Position numbers and translations under genes: made by a program. Source: Phycicoccus avicenniae (GTDB lineage: Bacteria > Actinomycetota > Actinomycetes > Actinomycetales > Dermatophilaceae). From it: a DNA stretch of 64,000 bases. Positions 15,453-24,386 of this stretch are shown here, piece by piece; position 1 is the first letter of the stretch; every line of letters starts with the position of its first letter. The DNA is taken from positions 1 to 64,000 of the forward strand of contig NZ_JAGSNF010000004.1 in assembly GCF_018139485.1 (NCBI RefSeq), in the 5' to 3' direction. The notes beneath the pieces are model-generated. The model did not search any database and was not told the origin of the DNA. It was given only the letters and a program-made list of their open reading frames with translations.

Positions 15453-16411
15453 CCACGCCGTCCCGGGTCGTCGTCGTGACCCCCAACCCGGCCGTCGACG
15501 TCACGTACCGGGTCGACGAGCAGCGCCTCGGGGAGACCGTCCGGGTCCGCGACGTCGTCCGGCGCCCGGGCGGCAAGGGGGTCAACGTCACCCGCGTCCT
15601 CACCGCGCTCGGCGTCCCCGCGGTCGCGGTCCAGCCCGTCGGCGGCGCCGCGGGGGCCTGGTTCGCCGAGTCGCTCGGCGCGGACGTCGACGCCGTCTGC
15701 GTCCCGAGCCCCGTCGGCACCCGCACGACGGTCGCCGTGGACGACCGTGCGACCCACCCGACGCTCTTCGCCGAGCCGGGTGACCCGCAGCCGGCCGAGG
15801 TCTGGGACCGGGTCGTCGGCGAGGTGGACCGGCTCGCCGTCCCCGGCGGCTGGGTGGTCGTGTCGGGGTCCCTGCCACCGGAAACCCCGGTCGACCTCGT
15901 GGCCCGGCTCGTCGCGGCGTCGCACGGCGCCGGAGCCCGGGTGCTCGTCGACACCTCCGGGGCACCCCTCCTCGCCGCCGCCGAGGCCCGCGCCGACCTC
16001 CTGACCCCCAACGCCGACGAGGCCCGCTCCGCCACCGGCGCGGACGACGTCCGGCTCGCCGTCGACGACCTCCTCGCCTGCGGGGCGGGTGCGGTCGTCG
16101 TCTCGCGAGGGGCGGACGGACTCCTCGCCCGGACCGCGACCGGTGCCGAGGCCGAGCAAGCCGCCGTCCCCGGGGTCTCGGGCAACCCGACCGGCGCGGG
16201 CGACGCCGCGACCGCGGGGCTGCTCGAGGCTCTCGGCGCTGACGCCGTCTCCGCCGCCAGCCTGGCGCCCGCCCTTCGCCGGGCAGCCGTCGTGGCGGCT
16301 GCCGCCGTGCTGTCGGCGGTCGCGGGCGACGCCGACCCGGCCGTCCTCGACGGGCTCGACGCCCGTCTCGCCCCACCACCGCCCACCCGTCCCCGCGAGG
16401 AGAGCCCGTGA
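15449..16411 (+). CDS. PfkB-family kinase (1-phosphofructokinase / tagatose-6-phosphate kinase type)
   Basis: A 320-residue ribokinase-fold enzyme. VTPNPAVDVTYRVDE and RPGGKGVNVTRVLTALG are the N-terminal signature of the FruK/LacC branch. The C-terminal anion hole is the GNPTGAGDAATAG block, with catalytic Asp in GAGD. The branch phosphorylates fructose 1-phosphate or tagatose 6-phosphate to the bisphosphate. The bisphosphate aldolase encoded immediately downstream (4-nt overlap) favours the tagatose 6-phosphate reading. Start GTG at 15449. Confidence 0.87.
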   Translation: MTTPSRVVVVTPNPAVDVTYRVDEQRLGETVRVRDVVRRPGGKGVNVTRVLTALGVPAVAVQPVGGAAGAWFAESLGADVDAVCVPSPVGTRTTVAVDDRATHPTLFAEPGDPQPAEVWDRVVGEVDRLAVPGGWVVVSGSLPPETPVDLVARLVAASHGAGARVLVDTSGAPLLAAAEARADLLTPNADEARSATGADDVRLAVDDLLACGAGAVVVSRGADGLLARTATGAEAEQAAVPGVSGNPTGAGDAATAGLLEALGADAVSAASLAPALRRAAVVAAAAVLSAVAGDADPAVLDGLDARLAPPPPTRPREESP

Positions 16412-17253
16412 CCCCGTCCACCCCCCGGCAGCAGGCCCGGCCCGACCTCGTCGGCGAGTCCCGGTCCGCCGGCCGCGGCCTCGGCGCCTTCAACGTCGTC
16501 CTCCTCGAGCACGCCGAGGGCATCGTGTCCGGTGCCGAGGACGCCGGCCTGCCGGTCGTGCTCCAGGTGAGCCAGAACACCGCGCGCTACCACGGCGCCT
16601 TCGAGCCGGTCGGCGTCGCGAGCATCGCCCTCGCCAGGGCCGCGACGGTCCCGGTCCTCGTCCACCTCGACCACGCCGAGGACGTCGACCTCGTCCAGCG
16701 CGCCGTGGCCCTCGGGGTCGACAGCGTCATGTACGACGGGTCCGCCCTGCCCTACGACGAGAACGTCGCGACGACCCGTGCCGTCGTCGAGCACTGCCAC
16801 GCCCACGGCGTCCGGGTCGAGGCCGAGCTCGGCGAGGTCGGCGGCAAGGACGGCGTCCACGCCCCCGGGGCGCGGACCGACCCCGACGAGGCGGCGGCCT
16901 TCGTCGCCGCCACGGGCGTCGACTCGCTCGCGGTCGCCGTCGGCACCTCGCACGCGATGACGACGCGGACGGCGGCCGTCGACCACGACCTCATCGCGCG
17001 ACTCGCCGCGACCGTGCCGGTCCCGCTCGTGCTCCACGGCTCGTCGGGGCTCGACGACGCCGGTCTCGCCGCGGCCGTCGCCGCCGGGATGACGAAGGTC
17101 AACATCTCGACCCACCTCAACGCGCTCTTCACCGCCGCCGTCCGCGACGCCCTGACCGACGACGCGGTCGTCGACCCCAGGAAGTACGTCGGCCCGGGCC
17201 GGGACGCCCTCGCCGCCGAGGTCACGCGCCTGCTGCGGCTGCTCCACGGATGA
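16408..17253 (+). CDS. Class II ketose-bisphosphate aldolase (tagatose-bisphosphate aldolase-like)
   Basis: A 281-residue zinc-dependent aldolase. HLDHAED carries the catalytic Asp and first zinc His; GTSHAM and LHGSSGLDD carry the other His ligands; MTKVNISTHLN binds substrate phosphate. The family splits fructose or tagatose 1,6-bisphosphate into DHAP and glyceraldehyde 3-phosphate. The operon context favours tagatose bisphosphate, as in the GatY/KbaY enzymes. GTG start, 4-nt overlaps on both sides. Confidence 0.87.
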   Translation: MTPSTPRQQARPDLVGESRSAGRGLGAFNVVLLEHAEGIVSGAEDAGLPVVLQVSQNTARYHGAFEPVGVASIALARAATVPVLVHLDHAEDVDLVQRAVALGVDSVMYDGSALPYDENVATTRAVVEHCHAHGVRVEAELGEVGGKDGVHAPGARTDPDEAAAFVAATGVDSLAVAVGTSHAMTTRTAAVDHDLIARLAATVPVPLVLHGSSGLDDAGLAAAVAAGMTKVNISTHLNALFTAAVRDALTDDAVVDPRKYVGPGRDALAAEVTRLLRLLHG

Positions 17254-17981
17254 CCTCGCTCCTCGGCCTGCCACCGTCGTCCGCCCCGCCGGACGCGGGC
17301 CTCCTCGAGCGGGTGCGCGACGCCCTCGGGGCGGACCGGCCACCGGGCGAGGCCGCCGACCTGCCGCACCCCGACCTGCCCGCCCTCGTCGCGACCCTGC
17401 GGGCGCTCGAGGACGACGCCGTGCGACGGCACCGCTCGCTCGGGCTGTCGGAGGGGCGGACCGCGGCGACGCTCGCCGACGTCGGACGCAAGGTCGCGAC
17501 GTACGGCGCGGACGCGCCCCTGTGGTGGCTCGTCGAGATCCTCCGCGGCGACGTCGTCGCCGCCGGCCGGCTCCAGGTGCAGCGGGTGCCGGCCGCGGAC
17601 GGGGCCGCGCTCCACGTCCCGGAAGGCGGCCCGCTCACCCCGGACGCGGTCGACGAGGCCCTCGCCGAGGTCCGACGCGTCGTCGGGCCGGTCCCCCTGC
17701 ACTGCACGACGTGGCTCTTCGACCCGGTGCTCGACGGGCTCGCCCCGACGTCGAACATCCGCCGTCTCCGCGCCCGCTTCGACGTCGCGCCCGCCGCGCC
17801 GTCGCCGGAGGGGGACGAGGACGCCTGCCGGTTCGTCTTCCGGCGCACCGTCGCGGAGGTGCTCGACGTCGAGACCGTCCACCCCCGCACCTCCCTCGAG
17901 CGGCTCGTCGCCGGTCACCTGCGCGCGGGCGGTCACTGGTCGGTCCCCCGCGGGACCGTGCGCGCGTCGGTCGCCGCCTGA
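17250..17981 (+). CDS. Acyltransferase-domain protein (DUF5596 / GNAT_C type)
   Basis: A 243-residue protein whose order of blocks matches the two-domain acyltransferase family with an N-terminal helical domain and C-terminal GNAT-like fold: TAATLADVGRKV, PLWWLVEILRG, AGRLQVQRV, LHVPEGGPLTPDAVDEAL, CTTWLFDPVL, SNIRRLRARFD and LRAGGHWSVPRG. The activity of the family is not defined. It is the last gene of the operon (ATGA overlap with the aldolase), so its acceptor could be an amino sugar or derived amine (inference). Confidence 0.75.
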   Translation: MTSLLGLPPSSAPPDAGLLERVRDALGADRPPGEAADLPHPDLPALVATLRALEDDAVRRHRSLGLSEGRTAATLADVGRKVATYGADAPLWWLVEILRGDVVAAGRLQVQRVPAADGAALHVPEGGPLTPDAVDEALAEVRRVVGPVPLHCTTWLFDPVLDGLAPTSNIRRLRARFDVAPAAPSPEGDEDACRFVFRRTVAEVLDVETVHPRTSLERLVAGHLRAGGHWSVPRGTVRASVAA

Positions 17982-18115
17982 CCTGCCCGGAACCCTCGAC
18001 GGCTGCACCGGCGCCGGGAACATCACACCGGTCGGGGACCTTGGCACGGAGGTAGCAGGACGACGCCCTCCGGGCCCCGGAGCGGTGTCCTTCGCCCATC
18101 AGCAGGAGTGATGAC

Positions 18116-18982
18116 ATGAAGCAGCGTGCGCTCGGAGACGTCCAGGTCGGTGCCGTCGGTCTCGGCGGGATGCCGATGTCCATCGAGGGCCGCCCCGACG
18201 AGGCGCGCTCGGTCTCCACGATCCACGCCGCCCTCGACGCGGGCGTGACGCTCGTCGACACCGCCGACGCGTACCACCGGGACGCCGGCGAGGTCGGCCA
18301 CAACGAGTCCCTCATCGCCAAGGCCCTCGCGACCTACGGCGGGGACACCTCCGCGGTCGTCGTCGCGACGAAGGGCGGGCACCTGCGCCCCGGCGACGGC
18401 TCGTGGACCCAGAACGGCCGTCCCGAGTACCTCCAGGAGGCGGCTCGCGCCTCGGCGCGTCGTCTCGGGGTCGAGTCCATCGGTCTCTACCAGTTCCACC
18501 GGCCGGACCCGGAGGTCCCCTACGCCGAGTCGATCGGGGCGCTCGTGCAGCTGCTCGACGACGGCGTCATCCAGCGGGCCGGCATCTCGAACGCCTCCGT
18601 GGCGCAGATCGACGAGGCGAACGAGGTCCTCGGCGGCCGGCTCGTGTCGGTGCAGAACCAGTTCTCCCCGGCGTTCCGGTCCTCGCGCGCCGAGCTCGAC
18701 CGGTGCGCGGAGCTCGGGATCGCCTTCCTGCCGTGGAGCCCGCTCGGCGGCATCAAGAGCGCGGCCGACCTCGGCGGCAACCACTCGGCGTTCGGCACGA
18801 TCGCACAGGAGCGCGGCGTGAGCCCGCAGCAGGTCGCCCTCGCGTGGGAGCTGGCCCTGTCCGACGTCGTCCTGCCGATCCCCGGGTCCTCGCGTCCGGC
18901 GTCGATCGAGGACTCGGTGCGTGCGGCCGACCTCGAGCTGACCGCCGAGGAGCTCGCGGCGCTCGAGGCCGACCCCGCCTGA
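18116..18982 (+). CDS. Aldo/keto reductase
   Basis: A 288-residue TIM-barrel oxidoreductase. Catalytic residues of the family are recognisable: Asp and Tyr in DTADAYHRD, Lys in VVATKGGHLRP, His in YQFHRPDP. The NADPH-binding end is LPIPGSSRPASIEDSV. It reduces aldehydes or ketones with NADPH; the substrate is unknown. AGGAG lies upstream of the ATG at 18116. It follows the amino-sugar operon after a 134-bp gap, so it probably has its own promoter. It is convergent with the sugar ABC operon, only 6 bp away. Confidence 0.9.
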   Translation: MKQRALGDVQVGAVGLGGMPMSIEGRPDEARSVSTIHAALDAGVTLVDTADAYHRDAGEVGHNESLIAKALATYGGDTSAVVVATKGGHLRPGDGSWTQNGRPEYLQEAARASARRLGVESIGLYQFHRPDPEVPYAESIGALVQLLDDGVIQRAGISNASVAQIDEANEVLGGRLVSVQNQFSPAFRSSRAELDRCAELGIAFLPWSPLGGIKSAADLGGNHSAFGTIAQERGVSPQQVALAWELALSDVVLPIPGSSRPASIEDSVRAADLELTAEELAALEADPA

Positions 18983-18988
18983 CGGCCC

Positions 18989-20083
18989 TCAGACGCCCAC
19001 GGCGACGGGGTCGGGCAGACGCGCTCCCGTCTCCGCGTCGAACAGGTGCCGGGTGGCCCCGTCGACCGTGACGTCGACGGGGTCACCTGCGCGGAGGTCC
19101 GTGAAGCCAGGTACTCGCACCCGGAACGCACCGACCGCCGTGTCCAGGGCGATGTCGGTGTGGCTCCCGAGAGGCTCGGTCACCCGGACCCGCCCGAGCC
19201 CACCGCCGTCGCTCGCCCGCCGCACGGAGCACTCGCTGGGGCGCAGCCCGAGGCGGACGGTACGTCCTTCTCCCAGGGTGTGCGGGTGGGTGATCTCCCA
19301 GCCGTCGGCGATCCGCAGGCCCCCGCCGGTCGTCGTCACGGTCTGGAGGTTCATCTGCGGCTTGCCGACGAACGAGGCGACGAACTCGGTGGCCGGCCGC
19401 TCGTAGATCTCTCCCGGGGTACCGAACTGCTCGAGCCGTCCCTTGCTCATGACGGCGATCTCGTCCGAGAGGGACATCGCCTCCTCCTGGTCGTGCGTGA
19501 CGTAGACCGTCGTCGCCCCGACCTCGGCGTGGAGGACCTTCAGCTCCTCACGGGTCCGGTCGCGCAGCAGCGCGTCGAGGTTCGACAGCGGCTCGTCGAA
19601 GAGCAGCACCGCCGGGCGTCGGGCGATGGCGCGGGCCAGGGCGACGCGCTGGCGCTGCCCACCCGAGAGCGCCCGGGGCCTCTTGCCGAGCTGCGAGGTG
19701 ATCTCGAGACGCTCGGCGGCGTCGCGGACCCGCTGATCGAGCTCGGCGCGGTCCATCTTGCGCATCCGCAGGCCGAAGGCGATGTTGTCGTACACGTCGA
19801 GGTGCGGGTAGAGCGCGTAGTCCTGGAAGACGAACGCGAGGTCCCGCTTGTGCGGCTCGACGTCCTGGACCGGACGACCGCCGATGCTGATCGACCCCTC
19901 GGTGACCCCCTCGAGGCCGGCGATCATGTTGAGGGTCGTCGACTTCCCGCACCCCGACGGACCGAGCAAGGACACGAAGTGTCCGCCCTCGATCGTGTAG
20001 GAGAGCGCTTTGACGGCCGGCTCGGTGTCCTTGGCGCCGTACCGCTTGCTGACGTTGTCGAACGTGATGTCTGCCGAGGTCAT
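18989..20083 (-). CDS. Carbohydrate ABC transporter ATP-binding protein (MsmX/UgpC type)
   Basis: A 364-residue ATPase with Walker A GPSGCGKST, Q-loop FVFQDYALYPHL, signature LSGGQRQR, Walker B VLLFDEPLSNLD and switch VTHDQEEA, then a C-terminal TOBE/MOP domain from about residue 240. This layout marks the CUT1 sugar importers. The ATG overlaps the upstream permease stop by 4 nt. It is the last gene of a five-gene operon that supplies its own permeases and binding protein. Confidence 0.93.
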   Translation of the reverse strand: MTSADITFDNVSKRYGAKDTEPAVKALSYTIEGGHFVSLLGPSGCGKSTTLNMIAGLEGVTEGSISIGGRPVQDVEPHKRDLAFVFQDYALYPHLDVYDNIAFGLRMRKMDRAELDQRVRDAAERLEITSQLGKRPRALSGGQRQRVALARAIARRPAVLLFDEPLSNLDALLRDRTREELKVLHAEVGATTVYVTHDQEEAMSLSDEIAVMSKGRLEQFGTPGEIYERPATEFVASFVGKPQMNLQTVTTTGGGLRIADGWEITHPHTLGEGRTVRLGLRPSECSVRRASDGGGLGRVRVTEPLGSHTDIALDTAVGAFRVRVPGFTDLRAGDPVDVTVDGATRHLFDAETGARLPDPVAVGV

Positions 20084-20928
20084 CCCTTGACGGCTCCTTC
20101 GGTGATCCCCTGGACGATCCAGCGCTGGGCCACGAGGGCCAGCGCCAGCACGGGGAGGGCGGTGATCACCCCGGCCGTCGCGGCCGCGGTGTAGTCGGTG
20201 GCGAAGAGACCCTGGAACGCGGCGGTGCGCACCGGGAGGGTCTCGGCGTTCGGTCCGGTGAGGATCTTGGCCAGGAAGAAGTCGCTCCACGCGGTGATGA
20301 AGGCGAAGATCGCGGTGGCCGCGAACCCCGGCCCGGACAGCGGGATGACGACGCGCCGCAGGACCCCGAGGTGGCTGCAGCCGTCGATCCGTGCGGCCCG
20401 CTCGAGGTTGACCGGGATGGAGTCGAAGAAGCTCACCATCATCCAGATGACGAGCGGCAGGATGAAGGCCGCGTACGTGAGCACGAGCCCCGTGAGGCTG
20501 TCGTAGAGCCCGAAGTCGCGCATGAGCACGAACAGCGGCACCGCGAGCACGATCGCCGGGATGGCCTGCACGGTCATCATCGCCAGGAGCAGCGTCTGGC
20601 TGCCCCGGAAGCGGAATCGCGAGATCGAGTACGCCGCGAGGCTGCCGAGCAGCATGCAGATGACGGTCGTGGCCACGCCGACCACGACGGAGTTGGTCAT
20701 CGAGCGCACGAACCCCGAGTCCCCGAACAGCTCGCCGTACTTGGCGAGGGTCAGGTCCGTGGGGGCGAAGCTCATCGGCGAGGAACGGAGGTTCTCCGAC
20801 GGGTAGACGCTGTACACGACCATCCACAGGAACGGGACGACGAGGTACACGACGAGCAGGGCCACGGCGACACGGTGCGCGACGCGGCCCACGTCGACGC
20901 GGCGACGGGGTCCGGCAGTGTCGTTCAT
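20080..20928 (-). CDS. Sugar ABC transporter permease, MalG type
   Basis: A 282-residue inner-membrane protein with about six transmembrane segments, the first at residues 20-42 (VALLVVYLVVPFLWMVVYSV). The cytoplasmic EAA loop is ERAARIDGCSHLGVLRRVV, which docks the ATPase. Length and order match MalG-type CUT1 permeases. The start overlaps the MalF-type permease stop by 4 nt. Confidence 0.92.
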   Translation of the reverse strand: MNDTAGPRRRVDVGRVAHRVAVALLVVYLVVPFLWMVVYSVYPSENLRSSPMSFAPTDLTLAKYGELFGDSGFVRSMTNSVVVGVATTVICMLLGSLAAYSISRFRFRGSQTLLLAMMTVQAIPAIVLAVPLFVLMRDFGLYDSLTGLVLTYAAFILPLVIWMMVSFFDSIPVNLERAARIDGCSHLGVLRRVVIPLSGPGFAATAIFAFITAWSDFFLAKILTGPNAETLPVRTAAFQGLFATDYTAAATAGVITALPVLALALVAQRWIVQGITEGAVKG

Positions 20929-21845
20929 CGGCGGGTCTCCTTGTCACGTCGGCCGAGCAGCAGGACCCAGAACGCCGCCACGAGGATGACGATGACCATG
21001 ATCGCGATCGACATGGACGCGCCGTAGCCGCGGTCGAGGTAGCTGAAGGTCGTGAGGTAGGCGAGGAAGTTCACCGTCGTCGTGGCGCCCGCCGGCCCAC
21101 CGGAGCCGCCCGTCAGGACGTAGATGCTGTCGAACACCTTGATGCTCCACATCGACTGCACGATGAGCAGGAACATGATGGTGCCGCGCAGGTTCGGCAG
21201 GGTCATCCGCCAGAACCGCTGCCACGACCCCGCCCCGTCGATGCTCGCCGCCCGGTAGATGTTCGCCGGGATCGACTGCAGCGACGCGATCGTCATGAGC
21301 GCGAGGAAGGGGGTGAGCTTCCACACCTCGGCGAAGATGAGGACGCCGAGGGTGAGGTCCGGTACCGCGAGCCACTGCACCGGCCGGTCGACGATGCCGA
21401 GGGTCATGAGGATGCTGTTCGCGACGCCGTAGGTGCCGTCGAAGATGAGCTTCCACATGATGCCGTTGACCACCGGCGGGACCGCCCACGGCACGAGGAG
21501 CAGGACCCGGGCGACGGCACGGCCACGGAAGCGCTGGTTGAGGAGCACCCCCATGCCGACGGCGAAGGCCACGCCGCCGAACACCGTGAAGAGGCAGAAC
21601 ACCCCGGTCCGTGCGAGTGACGCGAGGAACGCGTCGTCGCCGAGCAGGCGGACGTAGTTCGCCAACCCGACGACGCGCGTCGCCTCGGGTCGCTTGTCGT
21701 TGAGCTCGTAGAGGCTGAGGACGAACGCGTAGACCAGCGGGTAGAGGAACAGGGCGGCGATGGTCAGCCCCGCCGGGGTGGCCGCGAAGATCGCGAACCG
21801 CCGGTCCTTGCGCTCGACCGCCGACAGCGTGGTTCGTCCCAGCAC
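20925..21845 (-). CDS. Sugar ABC transporter permease, MalF type
   Basis: A 306-residue permease with about six transmembrane helices. The N-terminal helix FAATPAGLTIAALFLYPLVY and the EAA loop YRAASIDGAGSWQRFWRMT are typical of MalF-type CUT1 subunits. The GTG start lies 3 nt after the binding-protein stop without a clear ribosome site, so translation is probably coupled. Confidence 0.92.
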   Translation of the reverse strand: MLGRTTLSAVERKDRRFAIFAATPAGLTIAALFLYPLVYAFVLSLYELNDKRPEATRVVGLANYVRLLGDDAFLASLARTGVFCLFTVFGGVAFAVGMGVLLNQRFRGRAVARVLLLVPWAVPPVVNGIMWKLIFDGTYGVANSILMTLGIVDRPVQWLAVPDLTLGVLIFAEVWKLTPFLALMTIASLQSIPANIYRAASIDGAGSWQRFWRMTLPNLRGTIMFLLIVQSMWSIKVFDSIYVLTGGSGGPAGATTTVNFLAYLTTFSYLDRGYGASMSIAIMVIVILVAAFWVLLLGRRDKETRR

Positions 21846-21848
21846 GCG

Positions 21849-23174
21849 TCAGCCCAGGTACTTCTCGACGACGGGCAGGAGCTCCTGCTGCGAGGCGCGC
21901 ATCGCCGCCGCGGGCTCCTCGTCGCCGTTCATCGCGCGGTTGACGTGGACGCTGAGCAGCTGGTCGAGCTCGTTCGACCAAGGAGTGCCGTAGCGCCTCG
22001 TGACGTACTCGGTCGACTGCTCGTAGGTCGCGACGACCGGAAGCGCCTCCTCGGTCGCGGGGTCGTCGAGGATCTCCTGCGAGACCGGGAACCACCCCTC
22101 CTTCTCGACGATCTCCCGCTGGGAGGTGGCGCTCGCGGCGAACTCCAGCCACTTCAGGGCGGCGGACTTGTTCTCGGAGAACGCGCTGATCGCGTAGCCC
22201 TCGGACCCGTCGATCGAGGCCGAGCGGACGTTGATGCCCGGGATCAGCCCGTTCCCGACGGTCGCCGCACTCGTCGTCGCCGCGTCGGAGGTCGCCACCG
22301 ACCACTGGAAGGGCCAGTTGAAGACGATCGAGGTGTTGCCCTGCGAGAACACCTCGACGAGGTCGGAGGCGTTCGTGATCTGCAGGGACGCGGGGTTCAT
22401 CACCTCGTGGTCGCGGTACAGCTCGACGAGCTTGGTCATCGCCTCGACGCCCGCCTCGCTGTCGAGCTGCGGGGTGTAGTCGGCGTCGTACAGCTCGCCA
22501 CCGCACAGCAGCATCGTGCGCAGGAAGTTCTGGTACGCGCCGGCGGGGTTGCCCATGTCGCAGGTGTACCCGTAGCGGCCGTCGGTCGTGAGCTTCTTCG
22601 CCGCGGCGACGAACTCGTCCCAGCTCTCCGGGGCGGCGTCCGGGTCGAGGCCGGCGCGCTCGAAGTGCTCCTTGTTCCAGAACATCGTCTGGACGCTGGC
22701 GAACTTCGGCAGTCCGTACACCGTGTCGTCCCAGGAGACGGCGTCCAGGGCCGGGCGGATGACGTCGGCGGGGAGGGAGTCCTGGGCGAGCGGCTGCAGC
22801 CAGCCGGCCTGACCGAACTCCGCCGACCACCCGGCCCACGTCATGATGACGTCGTAGGACGTGTCCTGACCGGCGAACATCGTCGCGAAGCGGTCGTGCA
22901 GGTCGTTGAAGTTGGCCATCTCGTAGTTGCGGACGGTGATGCCGGTCTGCTCCTGGAAGGTCTCGATGAGGCCGTTCTGGAACACCTGGTTCGTGTTGTC
23001 GTCGAGGATCGAGATCTCGCCGCCGGCCTCGCCGCCGGAGGACAGGGCGCTCGGGCTCGCGGAGGACCCCGCGGAGCCGCCGGGGCTCACGCACCCGGCG
23101 AGGGCGGTGCCCCCGAGGACGAGGCCACCCCCGAGGAGGGAGCGACGGGTGAGGATCGACTGGTGTCTGGGCAT
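21849..23174 (-). CDS. Sugar-binding lipoprotein of the ABC importer
   Basis: A 441-residue family-1 extracellular solute-binding protein. The N-terminus has twin arginines (RRSLLGGGLVLGG) and a lipobox LAGC at about residues 25-28, so it is probably lipid-anchored after export, possibly by Tat. The mature protein shows the CUT1 pattern: YDVIMTWAGW, VYGLPKFASVQTMFWNKEHF and an NWPFQW block. The ligand is unknown; the neighbouring oxidoreductase suggests a sugar or inositol-like compound. GAAGGAC precedes the ATG. Confidence 0.92.
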   Translation of the reverse strand: MPRHQSILTRRSLLGGGLVLGGTALAGCVSPGGSAGSSASPSALSSGGEAGGEISILDDNTNQVFQNGLIETFQEQTGITVRNYEMANFNDLHDRFATMFAGQDTSYDVIMTWAGWSAEFGQAGWLQPLAQDSLPADVIRPALDAVSWDDTVYGLPKFASVQTMFWNKEHFERAGLDPDAAPESWDEFVAAAKKLTTDGRYGYTCDMGNPAGAYQNFLRTMLLCGGELYDADYTPQLDSEAGVEAMTKLVELYRDHEVMNPASLQITNASDLVEVFSQGNTSIVFNWPFQWSVATSDAATTSAATVGNGLIPGINVRSASIDGSEGYAISAFSENKSAALKWLEFAASATSQREIVEKEGWFPVSQEILDDPATEEALPVVATYEQSTEYVTRRYGTPWSNELDQLLSVHVNRAMNGDEEPAAAMRASQQELLPVVEKYLG

Positions 23175-23185
23175 GGCGCGGTCCT

Positions 23186-24202
23186 TCAGTGGGTGATGGG
23201 GGTGTTCTGACCGGTCTCGAGGGAGTCATGGAGGGCGGCGACCGCCCGGGTGACGAGGAGGCCGTGGTCGGCGTCCGGGACGTCGACGGGGTCCCCCAGG
23301 CAGAGGTCGACGAAGTCGCGCGTCATCTCGACCGGCGCCCCCCTGAGCCGTCCGCGGGGGTCCGTCCCGGACTCGCCGACGTAGCTGAGCCGGTCGCTCC
23401 CCACCCGGACGACGCCGGACCGGTCGACGTCGACGAGGTAGTGGTCGGTCGCGGTCTCGACCTCGAAGCGGAAGTCGAAGACCGCGGGCCGCCCCGTGGG
23501 CAGCGCCCACCCGGAGTCGAGGGTGACGACCGAGTCGTCCGACATCCGGAACGAGGCGGAGACCCGGTCCCACGTGTCGATCCCGTCGGCGCTCAGCACC
23601 TTGCGCACCCCCCGGGCGAAGACCTCGACGGGACGGGCCCCGGACAGCCACATCGCCATGTCGAGGCTGTGCGGCACGAGGAACCAGCCGGGGGTGGACC
23701 GAGCGCTCCAGGACAGCATCTCGCGGGGCACCCAGGCGGTGTCCTGCAACGAGGCCCGCTGGGCGACGAAGACCTGGTCCGTGGCCCGGAGCGCGCTGCG
23801 CACGGTCTGGAACCGCGGGTTCCACCGGTTCTCGAAGCCGAGCATGACGTGGGTCCCGGGCGACGCGGCGCCCGCCAGGGCCTCGGCGTCCTCGACGGTC
23901 GTCGCGAGCGGCTTCTCGAAGAGGGTGTGCAGCCCGTGGCCGAGGGCGACGAGCCCCGGCTCGCGGTGGGCGAAGTCGGGGGTCGCCACGATGACGGCGT
24001 CGACCCGGTCGAGGCCGGACAGCAGGTCCTCGAGCGACTCCCGCACGGGCACCCCGAAGTCGGACCCCAGGGCCTCCGCCGTCATGGGAGCCGTCTCGAC
24101 GAAGCCCACGACCTCGCCGCGCGGGTGCTCACGGACGACCTCGCCGTACATCCGTCCGCGGATCCCTCCGCCGACGACCACGACGTCCAGTCGTTCGCCC
24201 AT
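23186..24202 (-). CDS. Gfo/Idh/MocA family oxidoreductase
   Basis: A 338-residue NAD(P)-dependent dehydrogenase. The Rossmann start VVVVGGGIRGRMYGEVV shows an atypical GGGIRG loop in place of GxGxxG. EKPLATTVEDAEAL carries the catalytic Lys of the EKP motif. GWFLVPHSLDMAMWLSG is the substrate-side helix. Such enzymes oxidise sugars, inositols or their derivatives. It is the first gene of the importer operon and probably acts on the imported ligand. The divergent ROK repressor shares its control region. Confidence 0.9.
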   Translation of the reverse strand: MGERLDVVVVGGGIRGRMYGEVVREHPRGEVVGFVETAPMTAEALGSDFGVPVRESLEDLLSGLDRVDAVIVATPDFAHREPGLVALGHGLHTLFEKPLATTVEDAEALAGAASPGTHVMLGFENRWNPRFQTVRSALRATDQVFVAQRASLQDTAWVPREMLSWSARSTPGWFLVPHSLDMAMWLSGARPVEVFARGVRKVLSADGIDTWDRVSASFRMSDDSVVTLDSGWALPTGRPAVFDFRFEVETATDHYLVDVDRSGVVRVGSDRLSYVGESGTDPRGRLRGAPVEMTRDFVDLCLGDPVDVPDADHGLLVTRAVAALHDSLETGQNTPITH

Positions 24203-24249
24203 GCTGGTCCTCCACCTGTTCGGTCCGTCCCTCGCGGCTGCTCCGACGA

Positions 24250-24274
24250 GGTATGTTGGGGAACCCTACAAACC
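24250..24274. promoter_or_regulatory. Candidate ROK-repressor operator overlapping divergent promoters
   Basis: GGTATGTTGGG (24250-24260) and CCCTACAAACC (24264-24274) form an inverted repeat matching at 9 of 11 positions around a GAA centre. TATGTT on the plus strand and TAGGGT on the minus strand lie inside it and fit the local TAnnnT -10 pattern, so binding could shut off both directions. Confidence 0.6.
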
Positions 24275-24386
24275 TCCTGACCTGGTGTCCAGGGGTTCCG
24301 TCGGACGAGTTGGACCGGAGACGCGACAAGATGGGCACATCCGGGGTCCCGCGGACCCACCGCCCGCACCACGGAGAGGAACGGCC

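Noticed and set aside
19046-20194. Plus-strand open frame opposite the sugar ABC ATPase gene
   Set aside because: Composition is that of reverse-complemented coding sequence; all ABC motifs are on the minus strand.
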